A stretch of DNA of 33,650 bases from Oscillospiraceae bacterium. Its GTDB lineage: Bacteria; Bacillota; Clostridia; Oscillospirales; Oscillospiraceae. Shown piece by piece: positions 23,134-30,781 of the stretch; positions within the stretch are counted from its first letter, which is position 1; each line of letters opens with the position of its first letter. A program made the position numbers and the translations under genes. Where the stretch lies: NCBI GenBank assembly GCA_017445385.1, contig JAFSUG010000001.1, positions 144,969 through 178,618 on the forward strand, read 5' to 3'. The notes beneath the pieces are model-generated. The model ran no database searches, was not told the origin of the DNA, and saw nothing but the letters and a program-made list of their open reading frames with translations.

Positions 23134-24117
23134 ATGGAAATGGAATTCGGCCATCCGTTCACCGGCTACGCACGGCGAGAGCTGGAGGCTTTTCTCAAAA
23201 AAATGGAATTGGACTACGATGAAGGCGTGGAGTTTTCCGTAACGCTTTGGGAATCGGATGAACTCATCGCAACCGGCTCGCTCGATGGCAACGTGCTCAA
23301 ATGCATCGCCGTTGATCCGGCGCATCAGGGCGAAGGACTCACCGCAACCGTTGTTTCGGAGCTTCGCAAGGAGGCGTTTCGCCGCGGAAAGCAGCATCTG
23401 CTGCTCTTTACGAAGCCGAAAAACCGTTTGATGTTTGAAGACCTTTACTTTTATCCGATCGCGCAAACGGCGGATATGCTGCTGCTGGAGAGCGAAAAAG
23501 GCGGCATTGCAAATTTTGTCGCGTCGCTTGAAAAGCCGCCCGTCCATGGCACGGTCGGCGCGGTGGTTATGAACTGCAACCCGTTTACGCTCGGGCATCG
23601 CTGGCTTGTGGAGCAGGCTGCAAGCGCCTGCGATTGGCTGCATATTTTCGTTCTCTCCGCCGATCGCAGCGAATTTCCGGCAGCTGACCGCCGGATGCTC
23701 GTGCAGCAGGGAACTGCGGATCTGAAAAACGTCACCGTCCATCCAACGGGCGATTATCTGATCTCCGCGGCAACATTCCCCTCGTACTTCCTCAAGGAAA
23801 AAGCCCGCGCGGACGATATCCGCTGCGAGCTGGACTTGGAGATCTTCTGCAAATGGTTCGCGCCTGCGCTCGGAATTACAAAGCGATTTGTCGGCACGGA
23901 GCCGCTTTCGGCGGTTACCGCATCGTATAATGAGGCGATGAAACGGTATCTGCCGCCGCGCGGCGTAGAGGTCGTAGAGCTTGCGCGCAAGGAAGCGGAG
24001 GGCGCGCCGATTTCGGCAAGCCGTGTCCGCGCGCTGCTTGCCGCGCGTGATTTTGAAGCGCTCAAGCCGCTCGTTCCGCAGTCAACTCTGGATTACTTAA
24101 AACGTTTGGAGGGATAA
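23134..24117 (+). CDS. citC: [Citrate (pro-3S)-lyase] ligase, CitC-like
   Basis: In known systems CitC uses ATP and acetate to acetylate the prosthetic group of citrate lyase. The 327-residue protein has a GNAT-like N-terminal part (IAVDPAHQGEGL, about 67-78) and a nucleotidyltransferase-fold C-terminal part: MNCNPFTLGHRWLVEQA (HxGH-like site), FVGTEP and the ISASRVRALL (ISSTxxR-like) motif. ATG 23134 follows GGGAG. No citrate lyase subunits (CitDEF) or CitXG are in view, so it is either an orphan acting on a distant citrate lyase or a paralog with another acyl-carrier target. It is followed after 2 bp by the uridine-kinase-like gene. Confidence 0.85.
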   Translation: MEMEFGHPFTGYARRELEAFLKKMELDYDEGVEFSVTLWESDELIATGSLDGNVLKCIAVDPAHQGEGLTATVVSELRKEAFRRGKQHLLLFTKPKNRLMFEDLYFYPIAQTADMLLLESEKGGIANFVASLEKPPVHGTVGAVVMNCNPFTLGHRWLVEQAASACDWLHIFVLSADRSEFPAADRRMLVQQGTADLKNVTVHPTGDYLISAATFPSYFLKEKARADDIRCELDLEIFCKWFAPALGITKRFVGTEPLSAVTASYNEAMKRYLPPRGVEVVELARKEAEGAPISASRVRALLAARDFEALKPLVPQSTLDYLKRLEG

Positions 24118-24119
24118 CC

Positions 24120-25049
24120 ATGCGCGTAATTGATATTGAGAATATCACCTATAATATGCGAAACGATACGCAGTTTGTCCTGCGCTGCGAAGAGGTCTTC
24201 CATGATAAGATCTCGGCGGCGGCGGCGCATATTCTCTCCGTTCGGGCAAATAAGCCGTTCGTCGCGCTGACAGGACCGTCCGGCTCCGGCAAAACGACGA
24301 CCGCCATGCGCCTTAAGGCGTATTTGGAAAACCTCGGCGTGCCTGTGCTTATGGTGAGCATGGATCATTTCTTTCTGGATATGGATAAGCGGCCGCCCGA
24401 AGCGGTCGGCGATTGGGAATCGCCGCTGTGCGTCAACGTTGAGCTGCTCACGTCATGTTTAGAGAGCCTCTCCGTTGGCAAAAAGACGGAGATGCCGTGG
24501 TATGATTTCCGCTCCGGAAAAACGGGCGGCTGGAATACGGTGCAGGGCAATCCCGATGCGATCATCCTTGCCGAGGGCATCCATATGCTCAATCCGCTGA
24601 TCCTCGACCGCATCCGTGACCGCGCTACGGGCATCTACGTTGCGCCGCGCACGCGCATCATCACAGCGGACGATCGCGTTGTAAAACCCGAGCAGATCCG
24701 CGTTGCGCGGCGGCTGCTGCGCGATCACGCAACGCGCGGCCATTCCCTGCGCGATACCGTTGCGCGCGCCCAGAGCGTAGACGTTGGCGAGCAGAATTAT
24801 ATTGCGCCGTATAAGGCGAACGCGGAGCTGCATATCGATACGTTCCATGATTACGAGCTTTGCATCCTCGCAAAATATTTGCGCGAAATCCCGCAGTTTG
24901 CGCAGGACCTAACGCCCGAATTTATGGCGGAGCATCATCTGCGCGTGCTCAATGATGTGCTCCATGTGATTCCGCCGCTTCGCACGCAGTACGTTCCGCA
25001 AGATTCACTGATCCGCGAATTTGTTGGCGGAAGCTGCTTTACCTATTGA
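24120..25049 (+). CDS. Uridine kinase-like P-loop kinase
   Basis: Cytosolic kinase of the uridine kinase/phosphoribulokinase family, 309 residues against about 210 for Udk. A Walker A GPSGSGKTT is at about residues 51-59, preceded by a 45-residue N-terminal extension. Further blocks: VSMDHFFLDM, MPWYDF, DAIILAEGIHML, RRLLRDHATRGHSL and QNYIAPYKANAELHIDT, which match the uridine kinase core. A C-terminal extension follows. This longer type is common in Clostridia and its substrate is not certain. ATG 24120 has GGAGG in the preceding gene end. Second gene of a four-gene run. Confidence 0.82.
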   Translation: MRVIDIENITYNMRNDTQFVLRCEEVFHDKISAAAAHILSVRANKPFVALTGPSGSGKTTTAMRLKAYLENLGVPVLMVSMDHFFLDMDKRPPEAVGDWESPLCVNVELLTSCLESLSVGKKTEMPWYDFRSGKTGGWNTVQGNPDAIILAEGIHMLNPLILDRIRDRATGIYVAPRTRIITADDRVVKPEQIRVARRLLRDHATRGHSLRDTVARAQSVDVGEQNYIAPYKANAELHIDTFHDYELCILAKYLREIPQFAQDLTPEFMAEHHLRVLNDVLHVIPPLRTQYVPQDSLIREFVGGSCFTY

Positions 25050-25068
25050 TACGAGAGAGGGAAAAGCC

Positions 25069-26271
25069 TTGAAGCGAAAAACGCTTGAAATTGCAAAAGA
25101 CGTCTTGATCGCGGTGCTGATCTGTTCGCTCGTTTTGCTCGTGCGCCAGCTTTTGCCCGGCGCGTCGGCGGAGCCGCGCGATGCGCAGCCGATTCAAACC
25201 GAAGCGGAGGTTGCTATCGCCTCAAAACCGATTGTGATCTCCCTGCGCGGCGAGATCGGCAGAGCAAGCATCGCCGGCGATGAAACCGCGCTGGAAATGG
25301 CGTGGGAGCAGTGGGGCAGCTTGCTTGGGCAGGCGATGGAAACGGCGCAAACGCCGCAGGAGCAGCCGGAAGAAGCCTTTTTGCAGGCGCTGGAAGCGCC
25401 GTCCGTTCTTTTTTCGTTTGCCGGACGGATTCCCTCGCAGGCGATCGGCGCATGGCTCGGCGCTCCGGCTGCCGCGCTTGACGGCGCATGGCAGGATTAT
25501 CTGCTCTCCGTTCGGGATGGCAGCGTTTATCTCTGGGCATACGGGGAGCCGTGCCAAAGCTGCAAAACGCAGCTTCCGGCGCAAACGCTGGAAGGGCTGC
25601 TCTCCGATCTGACGCCCGATGGCAGCGCGTTCTATTTTGAGCGGACGGACGACCGCGCCGCGCATCCGCTTACCCTCTGGTCGGACGGCGCGGTCAGCGT
25701 ACCGTCGGCATCGTGGGAAAATCCCGTCACAGGCGCGTGGGCAACGTCGCTTGCAACCACGCTGTCGTTTAACCCCTACGGCTCCGGCACGTATACCGAT
25801 CCGCAGGGCAATACCGTTTTTACGGAATCGAGCCGCACGCTTTCCGTTGAGCTGTCGGGCAAAGTGCTTCTGCAGCGCACGAATGAGGAAGGCACGCTCG
25901 GCACGGCAGGGGAGCAGAGCGCGTCGTTTGTGGAAGCGGCGCGCGCCGTAGCCGGCGCGATCTGCGCGGACTGCGGCGATGCCAAGCTCTATCTGACCGA
26001 CTTTTCGCAGGACGGCGATGAGACCGTCTGCCGCTTCCAGTACGTGCTTGGCGGCATTCCGTTCAGTCCGGATGCGGCGGTCGTCACGTTTTCCGGCAGC
26101 GAGATCGTTTCCGTAGAAGCGCTTGCGCGCGCGATCCATCCGGCGGCAGGCGCGGAAACGCTGATGCCGGTTCACGCTGCCGCGGCGATATCGCCGCAGG
26201 GCAGCCGCGTGTCGGTTTGCTATGCGCTGGCGCAGTCCGGCGCGGTCACGGCAGGATGGAGCCATTTGTAA
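25069..26271 (+). CDS. Membrane-anchored YycH-like protein
   Basis: Predicted extracytoplasmic protein of 400 residues with one N-terminal membrane segment (about 10-27) and a large outside domain. The order (YycH-like, then YycI-like, each with one N-terminal anchor) and the stretch around FNPYGSGTYTDPQGN and RTLSVELSGKVL recall YycH, which in Bacillus controls the WalK sensor kinase together with YycI. Similarity by eye is weak, and no walR/walK is present here. The start is TTG 25069, with a GAGAGGG site upstream and the basic-hydrophobic anchor directly after. It could be some other secreted protein. Confidence 0.55.
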   Translation: MKRKTLEIAKDVLIAVLICSLVLLVRQLLPGASAEPRDAQPIQTEAEVAIASKPIVISLRGEIGRASIAGDETALEMAWEQWGSLLGQAMETAQTPQEQPEEAFLQALEAPSVLFSFAGRIPSQAIGAWLGAPAAALDGAWQDYLLSVRDGSVYLWAYGEPCQSCKTQLPAQTLEGLLSDLTPDGSAFYFERTDDRAAHPLTLWSDGAVSVPSASWENPVTGAWATSLATTLSFNPYGSGTYTDPQGNTVFTESSRTLSVELSGKVLLQRTNEEGTLGTAGEQSASFVEAARAVAGAICADCGDAKLYLTDFSQDGDETVCRFQYVLGGIPFSPDAAVVTFSGSEIVSVEALARAIHPAAGAETLMPVHAAAAISPQGSRVSVCYALAQSGAVTAGWSHL

Positions 26272-26284
26272 AGGAGATGCAGCC

Positions 26285-27094
26285 ATGCCCGCATCAAAAC
26301 TGAAAAATTTGGTGATTCTGATCTTGCTGTTTGCAAATCTCTTTTTGCTTGCGCTTGCCGTTCCGTCTTATCTTGAAAAGCAAACGCAGGCGCAAACGGC
26401 GGCAAGCGCGCTTTCCGAGCTGTTCGCGCAGGCGGAGGTCACGCTCGATCCATCGATCATTCCTTCTTCGCCGGAGCTTTATCCGCAGGAGGTTTCCTGC
26501 GCGCCGGCGGATAATCTCGCGGCTGTAACCGCGCTGCTCGGCGATCAGGTGATCTCCGCGGAGCAGGCGTTTAGAACCGATTTTCGCAGCGCCTCCGGCA
26601 CCGCTTATCTGACGATCGGCGGCGAATTTCGCTGCGAGCCAACCGCGATCGCGTCGGATGATCCGCACGCGGAAACGGTCCGGCTGCTTGAAAAGATGGG
26701 CGGCGAATGGGATTCGGTTTCCCACAGCGGCGAACTGTACTTTGCCGCGCAGAAGATCGGCGGCGTGCCGGTCCTCTCAAACCGGCTGAGTTTTTCATGG
26801 AAAAACGGAGAGCTCCGCGTTGTATCGGGACGGCTTGTCGCCGGCGAGACGGCGCGCCGCGCAAAGCAAACGCCGTCGTGCACGGCGCAGGACGCGCTGC
26901 TCGCGTTTTACGCGAGCCGCCTGGAGCTCGGCTGGGTGGGCAGCCGCATCGAATCCGTGCAGCAAGGCTTTGTGATTGCCGATTCGGCGTCGCCTGCGGC
27001 GGTGCAGCTGATCCCATCGTGGCGGATTGCAACGGATGGCGGCGCATATCTCGTCGATGGTATTTCGCGCGCGGTCACGCCGTCTGAAACGTGA
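26285..27094 (+). CDS. Membrane-anchored YycI-like regulatory protein
   Basis: Predicted single-pass membrane protein, 269 residues. The N-terminus KLKNLVILILLFANLFLLAL is the anchor (about 5-25), typical of YycI-type proteins. The C-terminal part (LSFSWKNGELRVVSGRL..., IPSWRIATDGGAYLVDGISRAV) resembles the YycI/YycH fold, which ends in a WRI-type strand pair. ATG 26285 follows AAGGAG located at the stop of the preceding gene. The YycH/YycI pair is next to murA, so a role in cell-wall control is plausible but inferred. Confidence 0.6.
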   Translation: MPASKLKNLVILILLFANLFLLALAVPSYLEKQTQAQTAASALSELFAQAEVTLDPSIIPSSPELYPQEVSCAPADNLAAVTALLGDQVISAEQAFRTDFRSASGTAYLTIGGEFRCEPTAIASDDPHAETVRLLEKMGGEWDSVSHSGELYFAAQKIGGVPVLSNRLSFSWKNGELRVVSGRLVAGETARRAKQTPSCTAQDALLAFYASRLELGWVGSRIESVQQGFVIADSASPAAVQLIPSWRIATDGGAYLVDGISRAVTPSET

Positions 27095-27110
27095 CTTTTT
27101 TTACAATCTC

Positions 27111-27139
27111 TTTACATTTTTTAGTCTATATGCTACAAT
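27111..27139 (+). promoter_or_regulatory. murA promoter
   Basis: TTTACA (27111-27116), 17 bp, TACAAT (27134-27139), 90 bp before the start codon. Confidence 0.72.
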
Positions 27140-27149
27140 AAAGAAACTG

Positions 27150-27178
27150 CGGCAGGATTTTATTCAGCGATCCTGCCG
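27150..27178 (+). other. Hairpin in the murA leader
   Basis: CGGCAGGAT pairs with ATCCTGCCG across an 11-nt loop, in the 5' leader of murA just after the expected start site. No T-run follows, so it is not a terminator. It may stabilise the mRNA or affect translation. Confidence 0.6.
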
Positions 27179-27228
27179 AGAATGGGAAATACTCTTTATA
27201 ATCAGAAAGTATTAAAGAGGGATATGAT

Positions 27229-28518
27229 TTGATTCGTTATACGATTCAAGGCGGAGCGCCCCTAAATGGGACTGTTACCGTCTCCGGCGCGAAAAACGCG
27301 GCGGTTGCGATCTTACCGGCAACTGTGCTGGTAGATGGCGTTTGCCGAATTGAAAACGTGCCTGATATTTCCGATGTGCGTTTGCTGCTGAAGATCATTC
27401 AGAATATGGGCGCGGGAATCCGCCGCTTAAGCCCCAATACGCTGGAGATCGACGGCCGCAGCGTCCGGTGCGTTCCCGCGCCGGAGGAGCTGGCGCAGAA
27501 GATCCGCGCATCGTATTATTTAATTGGCGCGCAGCTCGGCCGCTTCGGCCGCGCGTGCGTTGCGCTTCCCGGCGGCTGCAATTTCGGGCCTCGCCCGATC
27601 GACCAGCACGTGAAAGGTTTTGAGGCGCTTGGCGCGTCCGTAGAGATCGATTCCGGCTGCGTAACGGCGGAAACGGAAGACGGTCTGCGCGGCGGTCATG
27701 TCTATCTTGATATCGTGTCTGTCGGCGCAACGATGAATATCATGCTCGCCGCGGTGCTCGCGCCCGGGCTGACCGTGATCGAAAACTGCGCGAAAGAGCC
27801 GCATATCGTTGACCTTGCAAACTTCCTCAATGCAATGGGCGCAAAGGTGTCCGGCGCAGGTACGGACGTGATCAAGGTGCGCGGCGTATCGCGTCTTACG
27901 GGCGGCAGCTATTCCATCATTCCCGATCAGATCGAAGCCGGAACGTATATGGCGGCTGTTGCCGCGGCAGGCGGCAACGTCCTCGTGCAGAACGTGATTC
28001 CCAAGCATATGGACTGCATCACCGCCAAGCTCCGCGAAATGGGACTTTCCATCGCGGAATATGAAGAATCCATCCGCGTTGAAAAAACGCGTCCGCTCAA
28101 AGCGGCAAAGGTCAAAACAATGCCTTACCCCGGCTTCCCCACGGATATGCAGCCGCAGATTGCCGTCTGCATGTCGCTCGCCAAGGGGACAAGCATGATC
28201 ACAGAGGGCATCTATGACGCGCGCTACCGCTATACGGCGGAGCTGCAGCGCATGGGCGCAAACGTGGACGTCAGCGGCAAGGTTGCCGTGATCGAAGGCG
28301 TAAAGAGCCTGCAGGGCTGCAAGGTTAAAGCCTACGATCTGCGCGCAGGCGCGGCAATGGTGCTTGCCGGACTCGCTGCGGAGGGCGAAACCATCGTTGA
28401 AAACGCGCATTACATCGAGCGCGGCTATGAAGATATCATCGGCAAGCTCACCGCCCTCGGCGCGAAGATCACACGCTCGGAAGTTCCCGACCTTGAACCG
28501 GCTGAAAAAACCGGCTGA
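27229..28518 (+). CDS. murA: MurA, UDP-N-acetylglucosamine 1-carboxyvinyltransferase
   Basis: First committed step of peptidoglycan synthesis: transfers enolpyruvate from PEP to UDP-GlcNAc. The 429-residue protein has the conserved SGAKNA lysine (about 21-26), the catalytic cysteine in LPGGCNFGPRP, GFPTDMQPQ (catalytic aspartate) and the C-terminal DLRAGAAMVLAGL arginine. With cysteine rather than aspartate at the active site it should be of the fosfomycin-sensitive type, as far as this residue decides. The start is TTG 27229, preceded by AAAGAGG; no ATG fits the family N-terminus. Confidence 0.96.
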   Translation: MIRYTIQGGAPLNGTVTVSGAKNAAVAILPATVLVDGVCRIENVPDISDVRLLLKIIQNMGAGIRRLSPNTLEIDGRSVRCVPAPEELAQKIRASYYLIGAQLGRFGRACVALPGGCNFGPRPIDQHVKGFEALGASVEIDSGCVTAETEDGLRGGHVYLDIVSVGATMNIMLAAVLAPGLTVIENCAKEPHIVDLANFLNAMGAKVSGAGTDVIKVRGVSRLTGGSYSIIPDQIEAGTYMAAVAAAGGNVLVQNVIPKHMDCITAKLREMGLSIAEYEESIRVEKTRPLKAAKVKTMPYPGFPTDMQPQIAVCMSLAKGTSMITEGIYDARYRYTAELQRMGANVDVSGKVAVIEGVKSLQGCKVKAYDLRAGAAMVLAGLAAEGETIVENAHYIERGYEDIIGKLTALGAKITRSEVPDLEPAEKTG

Positions 28519-28525
28519 AAAGAAT

Positions 28526-28570
28526 AAAAAACCGTATTGGCTAATGTAAGTGTTAGCCAGTACGGTTTTT
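28526..28570. terminator. Bidirectional terminator between murA and SDR gene
   Basis: AAAAAACCGTATTGGCTAA pairs with TTAGCCAGTACGGTTTTT (one T-G wobble) around an 8-nt loop. Confidence 0.9.
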
Positions 28571-28574
28571 GTTT

Positions 28575-29267
28575 TTAGATTACAAATCCGCCGTTTACCG
28601 GCAGCACCGTTCCGGTGACGAACTGCGCATCGGCGAGATACGCCATCGCCTCGGCAACGTCTTCCGGCTGCCCGATCCTGCCGAGCGGCGTCTGCTCTTT
28701 GAGCTCGGCAATCGTTGCATCGTCAAAGCCGGCGCACATATCCGTTTCGATCACGCCCGGCGATACGGCGTTTACGCGGATGCCGGAGGGCGCAAGCTCC
28801 TTTGCGAGCGCCTTTGTCAGCGCGATCACCGCGCCCTTCGTTGCGGAGTACGCCGCCTCGCAGCTTGCGCCGACCTCGCCCCACATCGAGGCAACGGTTA
28901 TGATGCAGCCGCGCTGCTTTTCCAGCATGGCGGGCAGCGCCTCGCGCACGCAGTGATAAATCCCGTCAACGTTCACGGCGAAAATCCGCCGCCACTGCGC
29001 TTCCGTGATCTGGGAGATCAGCCCCATGTGGCTGATGCCGGCGTTGCAGATCAGAACGTCGAGCTTCCGCCCTGCAAGCGCCTGCTTGGCGGCTGCGCCG
29101 TCTGCCACGTCGCACCGGATTGCGGTCGCGCCGGTTTCGGCGGCAAGCAGGGAAGCGGCTTTCTCGTTTTCAAAGTAGCAAAAGGTTACGCTGTCGCCGC
29201 GCGCTGCAAATTTTCTGACGGCTGCCGCGCCAATTCCGCGGCTTCCGCCGGTAATGAATACGTTCAT
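28575..29267 (-). CDS. Short-chain dehydrogenase/reductase (FabG-like)
   Basis: NAD(P)-dependent oxidoreductase of the classical SDR family, 230 residues. The cofactor motif GGSRGIG is at about 6-12, the NAG strand motif is present (CNAGIS), and the active site Ser plus YSATK (Tyr-x3-Lys) follows VASMWGEVGAS. The ending LPVNGGFVI is typical of FabG-type reductases. No acyl-carrier or fatty-acid genes are nearby, so calling it the 3-oxoacyl-ACP reductase would be too specific. ATG 29267 is chosen, with GGAGG 7 bp upstream. Its ribosome site directly follows the T-run of the preceding gene's hairpin. Confidence 0.88.
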   Translation of the reverse strand: MNVFITGGSRGIGAAAVRKFAARGDSVTFCYFENEKAASLLAAETGATAIRCDVADGAAAKQALAGRKLDVLICNAGISHMGLISQITEAQWRRIFAVNVDGIYHCVREALPAMLEKQRGCIITVASMWGEVGASCEAAYSATKGAVIALTKALAKELAPSGIRVNAVSPGVIETDMCAGFDDATIAELKEQTPLGRIGQPEDVAEAMAYLADAQFVTGTVLPVNGGFVI

Positions 29268-29277
29268 AAGTGCCTCC

Positions 29278-29304
29278 AAAAACAGGAGAGCTTGCGCTCT
29301 CCTG
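29278..29304 (-). terminator. Terminator after the S1-domain gene, touching the SDR ribosome site
   Basis: On the minus strand CAGGAGAGC-N4-GCTCTCCTG, then TTTTT, then GGAGG of the SDR gene with no spacer. It may act as a full terminator or as an attenuator between the two genes. Confidence 0.75.
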
Positions 29305-29308
29305 AATC

Positions 29309-29698
29309 TTACCGTTTTCTCGTTTTCGTGCGATGCTCGTATTGCTTCGAGCCGGCGATCTTACTATCGGAATCGGCGAGGAAGCGCTTGAGCATGCTGT
29401 CAAAGGAGGAAGTTTCCGAAGGCGCTGCCGCCTGCTTCGGCGCAGGACGGGGGCGATCCTCCTGCTGCATCTGCGCGCGCTTGATGGAAAGATTGATTTT
29501 CCCGTTTTCCGTGCTTACAACGCAGACCTTCACTGCCTGCCCTTCGGTCAGAAAATCATGCACGTCGCTCACGTAGCTGCGTGCAACCTCCGAAATGTGG
29601 CAAAGACCGGTTGCGCCGCCTTCCAGCGCGATAAACGCGCCGAAATTTGTGATGGATTTCACCGTTCCGTCAACGATCATGCCGGCTTTCAATTCCAT
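29309..29698 (-). CDS. S1 RNA-binding domain protein (YabR/GSP13-like)
   Basis: Small cytosolic RNA-binding protein, 129 residues. One S1 domain (about 4-73): GMIVDGTVKSITNFGAFIAL, GLCHISEVA, KVCVVSTENGKINLSIKRA. A Gln/Pro/Ala-rich linker and a basic tail (KTRKR) follow. Its place directly after yabP-yabQ-divIC matches yabR of Bacillus, a general-stress S1 protein that associates with ribosomes. It starts 24 bp after divIC. Confidence 0.88.
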   Translation of the reverse strand: MELKAGMIVDGTVKSITNFGAFIALEGGATGLCHISEVARSYVSDVHDFLTEGQAVKVCVVSTENGKINLSIKRAQMQQEDRPRPAPKQAAAPSETSSFDSMLKRFLADSDSKIAGSKQYEHRTKTRKR

Positions 29699-29721
29699 AT
29701 GCCGATAGTCCTCTTTCTCTG

Positions 29722-30000
29722 TCAGTTTCCAATATCGCGGAAGACGATTTCGCCTTCCTCAACCAAGCCGAGCTGATTTCTCGCCACGGCTTTTTTGCCT
29801 GCGTCGGTGTCGAGCGCCTGCATGTCGGACTGGATCTTTTCGATGTCCTGCTGCGCTTTTGTCACCTGCTCGGAAAGCGCCTCGGACTCGGCCTTTTGCT
29901 CCGCGATCTGGCCGCGCAGCCGAATCAGATCCACCGTTGCGATGATCACCAAAACCACGATGATGATCCGCAGAAGAGTTGACAGTCCCTTCGACCGCAT
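29722..30000 (-). CDS. divIC: DivIC/FtsB-like septum formation initiator
   Basis: Cell-division protein of 92 residues: short cytoplasmic part, one membrane helix (about 10-27, LLRIIIVVLVIIATVDL), then an extracellular coiled coil (about 30-70) and the conserved ARNQLGLVEEGEIVF end. In the divisome it pairs with FtsL and DivIB/FtsQ. ATG 30000 is chosen, with AAGGAAGG upstream; the frame is open to 30072. The gene lies inside the 3' part of the yabQ frame, a 242-bp overlap in another reading frame, which is unusual. Confidence 0.88.
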   Translation of the reverse strand: MRSKGLSTLLRIIIVVLVIIATVDLIRLRGQIAEQKAESEALSEQVTKAQQDIEKIQSDMQALDTDAGKKAVARNQLGLVEEGEIVFRDIGN

Positions 30001-30424
30001 CCGCAGCGCCTTCCTTTCTTTGCCGGTTTCCGGCAAATTTCTTGTAAAGTATTTTATAACAATTTTCCGCAAAAGAAAAGATTTTTTTATAAATTTTTTT
30101 GATCCTTCGAAGAATTTTTCCGAATCCGCGCAGAATACCGTCCCAAAGACGCAAAAACGGGCGGCTCAGCAGCAAAAAATAGAGCAGCGCGCCAAGCCCG
30201 ATGCCGGGGAAGAGGAACAGACGAAACCGCCCCTGCCCAACGTAAAGGGAAAGCAGCAAAAGCCCGATCAGTACCGTCAGCCCGAAAAGCGTATCCAGGG
30301 CTGTTGTCAGAAGCGGGCGTTTTCGGCGAACGCCGCGCAGCAGATCGTAATAAAAGCCAAGCACCGCGCCGAAGGCGCAGGCAATCGCAAACTGCCATGC
30401 CTGCAGTGATACCGGAAGCTCCAT
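29759..30424 (-). CDS. yabQ: YabQ, spore cortex biosynthesis membrane protein
   Basis: Sporulation protein needed for cortex formation in Bacillus. The frame encodes 221 residues. The first ~135 look like YabQ: membrane helices at about 9-30, 40-62 and 68-88, the FYYDLLRGVRRKRP motif and a basic, Lys-rich end. From about residue 141 the frame runs through divIC in another phase, giving a Gly/Arg/His/Asp-rich tail with no family likeness. The tail may be an artefact of a lost stop codon or a frameshift; the functional protein may end before 30000. The ATG shares one base with the yabP stop (TGATG). Confidence 0.78.
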   Translation of the reverse strand: MELPVSLQAWQFAIACAFGAVLGFYYDLLRGVRRKRPLLTTALDTLFGLTVLIGLLLLSLYVGQGRFRLFLFPGIGLGALLYFLLLSRPFLRLWDGILRGFGKILRRIKKIYKKIFSFAENCYKILYKKFAGNRQRKEGAADAVEGTVNSSADHHRGFGDHRNGGSDSAARPDRGAKGRVRGAFRAGDKSAAGHRKDPVRHAGARHRRRQKSRGEKSARLG

Positions 30425-30708
30425 CAGCCGCCGAACAGCCGCGAAAACAGACCGCCCTGATGCGTGATATCCTCATACGTCAGCGCGTCCACCTTGCCGT
30501 CTACGGCAACCTGGCCGCCGTCTAAGCTCAGCATCTGTAGATGCAATCCCTCGCCGTGTACGATCAGTGTACCGCGAACCGTCTGCAAAACCACCATGTT
30601 TTCGTCGAAACTCTCAATGTCTTTTACGCCGTCCATCGTCAGCTTTTCGCGCCCGTCCAAAATCAGCTTGTGCGGCAGCGCAAGCTGCGGCTCCTGCATC
30701 GTTGCCAT
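30424..30708 (-). CDS. yabP: YabP, sporulation protein
   Basis: Small beta-rich sporulation protein of 94 residues. Recognisable family blocks: LPHKLILDGREKLTMDGVKDIESFDE, then VVLQTVRGTLIVHGEGLHLQML and the GKVDALTYED end, as in YabP/YqfC proteins. It precedes yabQ and divIC exactly as in Bacillus and Clostridia, supporting the name. ATG 30708 is chosen because AAGGAG lies upstream; earlier in-frame starts would run into the hsp20 terminator. Presence of yabP and yabQ indicates the organism makes, or descends from makers of, endospores. Confidence 0.9.
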   Translation of the reverse strand: MATMQEPQLALPHKLILDGREKLTMDGVKDIESFDENMVVLQTVRGTLIVHGEGLHLQMLSLDGGQVAVDGKVDALTYEDITHQGGLFSRLFGG

Positions 30709-30738
30709 TGTACCACGCTCCTTCCCTCTATCTATACG

Positions 30739-30767
30739 AAAAGCGGACAGGCAATATGCCTGTCCGC
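30739..30767 (-). terminator. hsp20 terminator
   Basis: On the minus strand GCGGACAGGCA pairs with TGCCTGTCCGC around a 3-nt loop, followed by TTTT. It separates hsp20 from yabP. Confidence 0.82.
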
Positions 30768-30781
30768 CGGATTTTGCGCGA

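Noticed and set aside
28575..29267. Naming the SDR as fabG
   Set aside because: The motifs are common to all classical SDRs and no fatty-acid genes are adjacent.
29283..29304. Riboswitch upstream of the SDR gene
   Set aside because: Only a simple 9-bp hairpin with a T-run; there is no additional conserved-looking aptamer structure.
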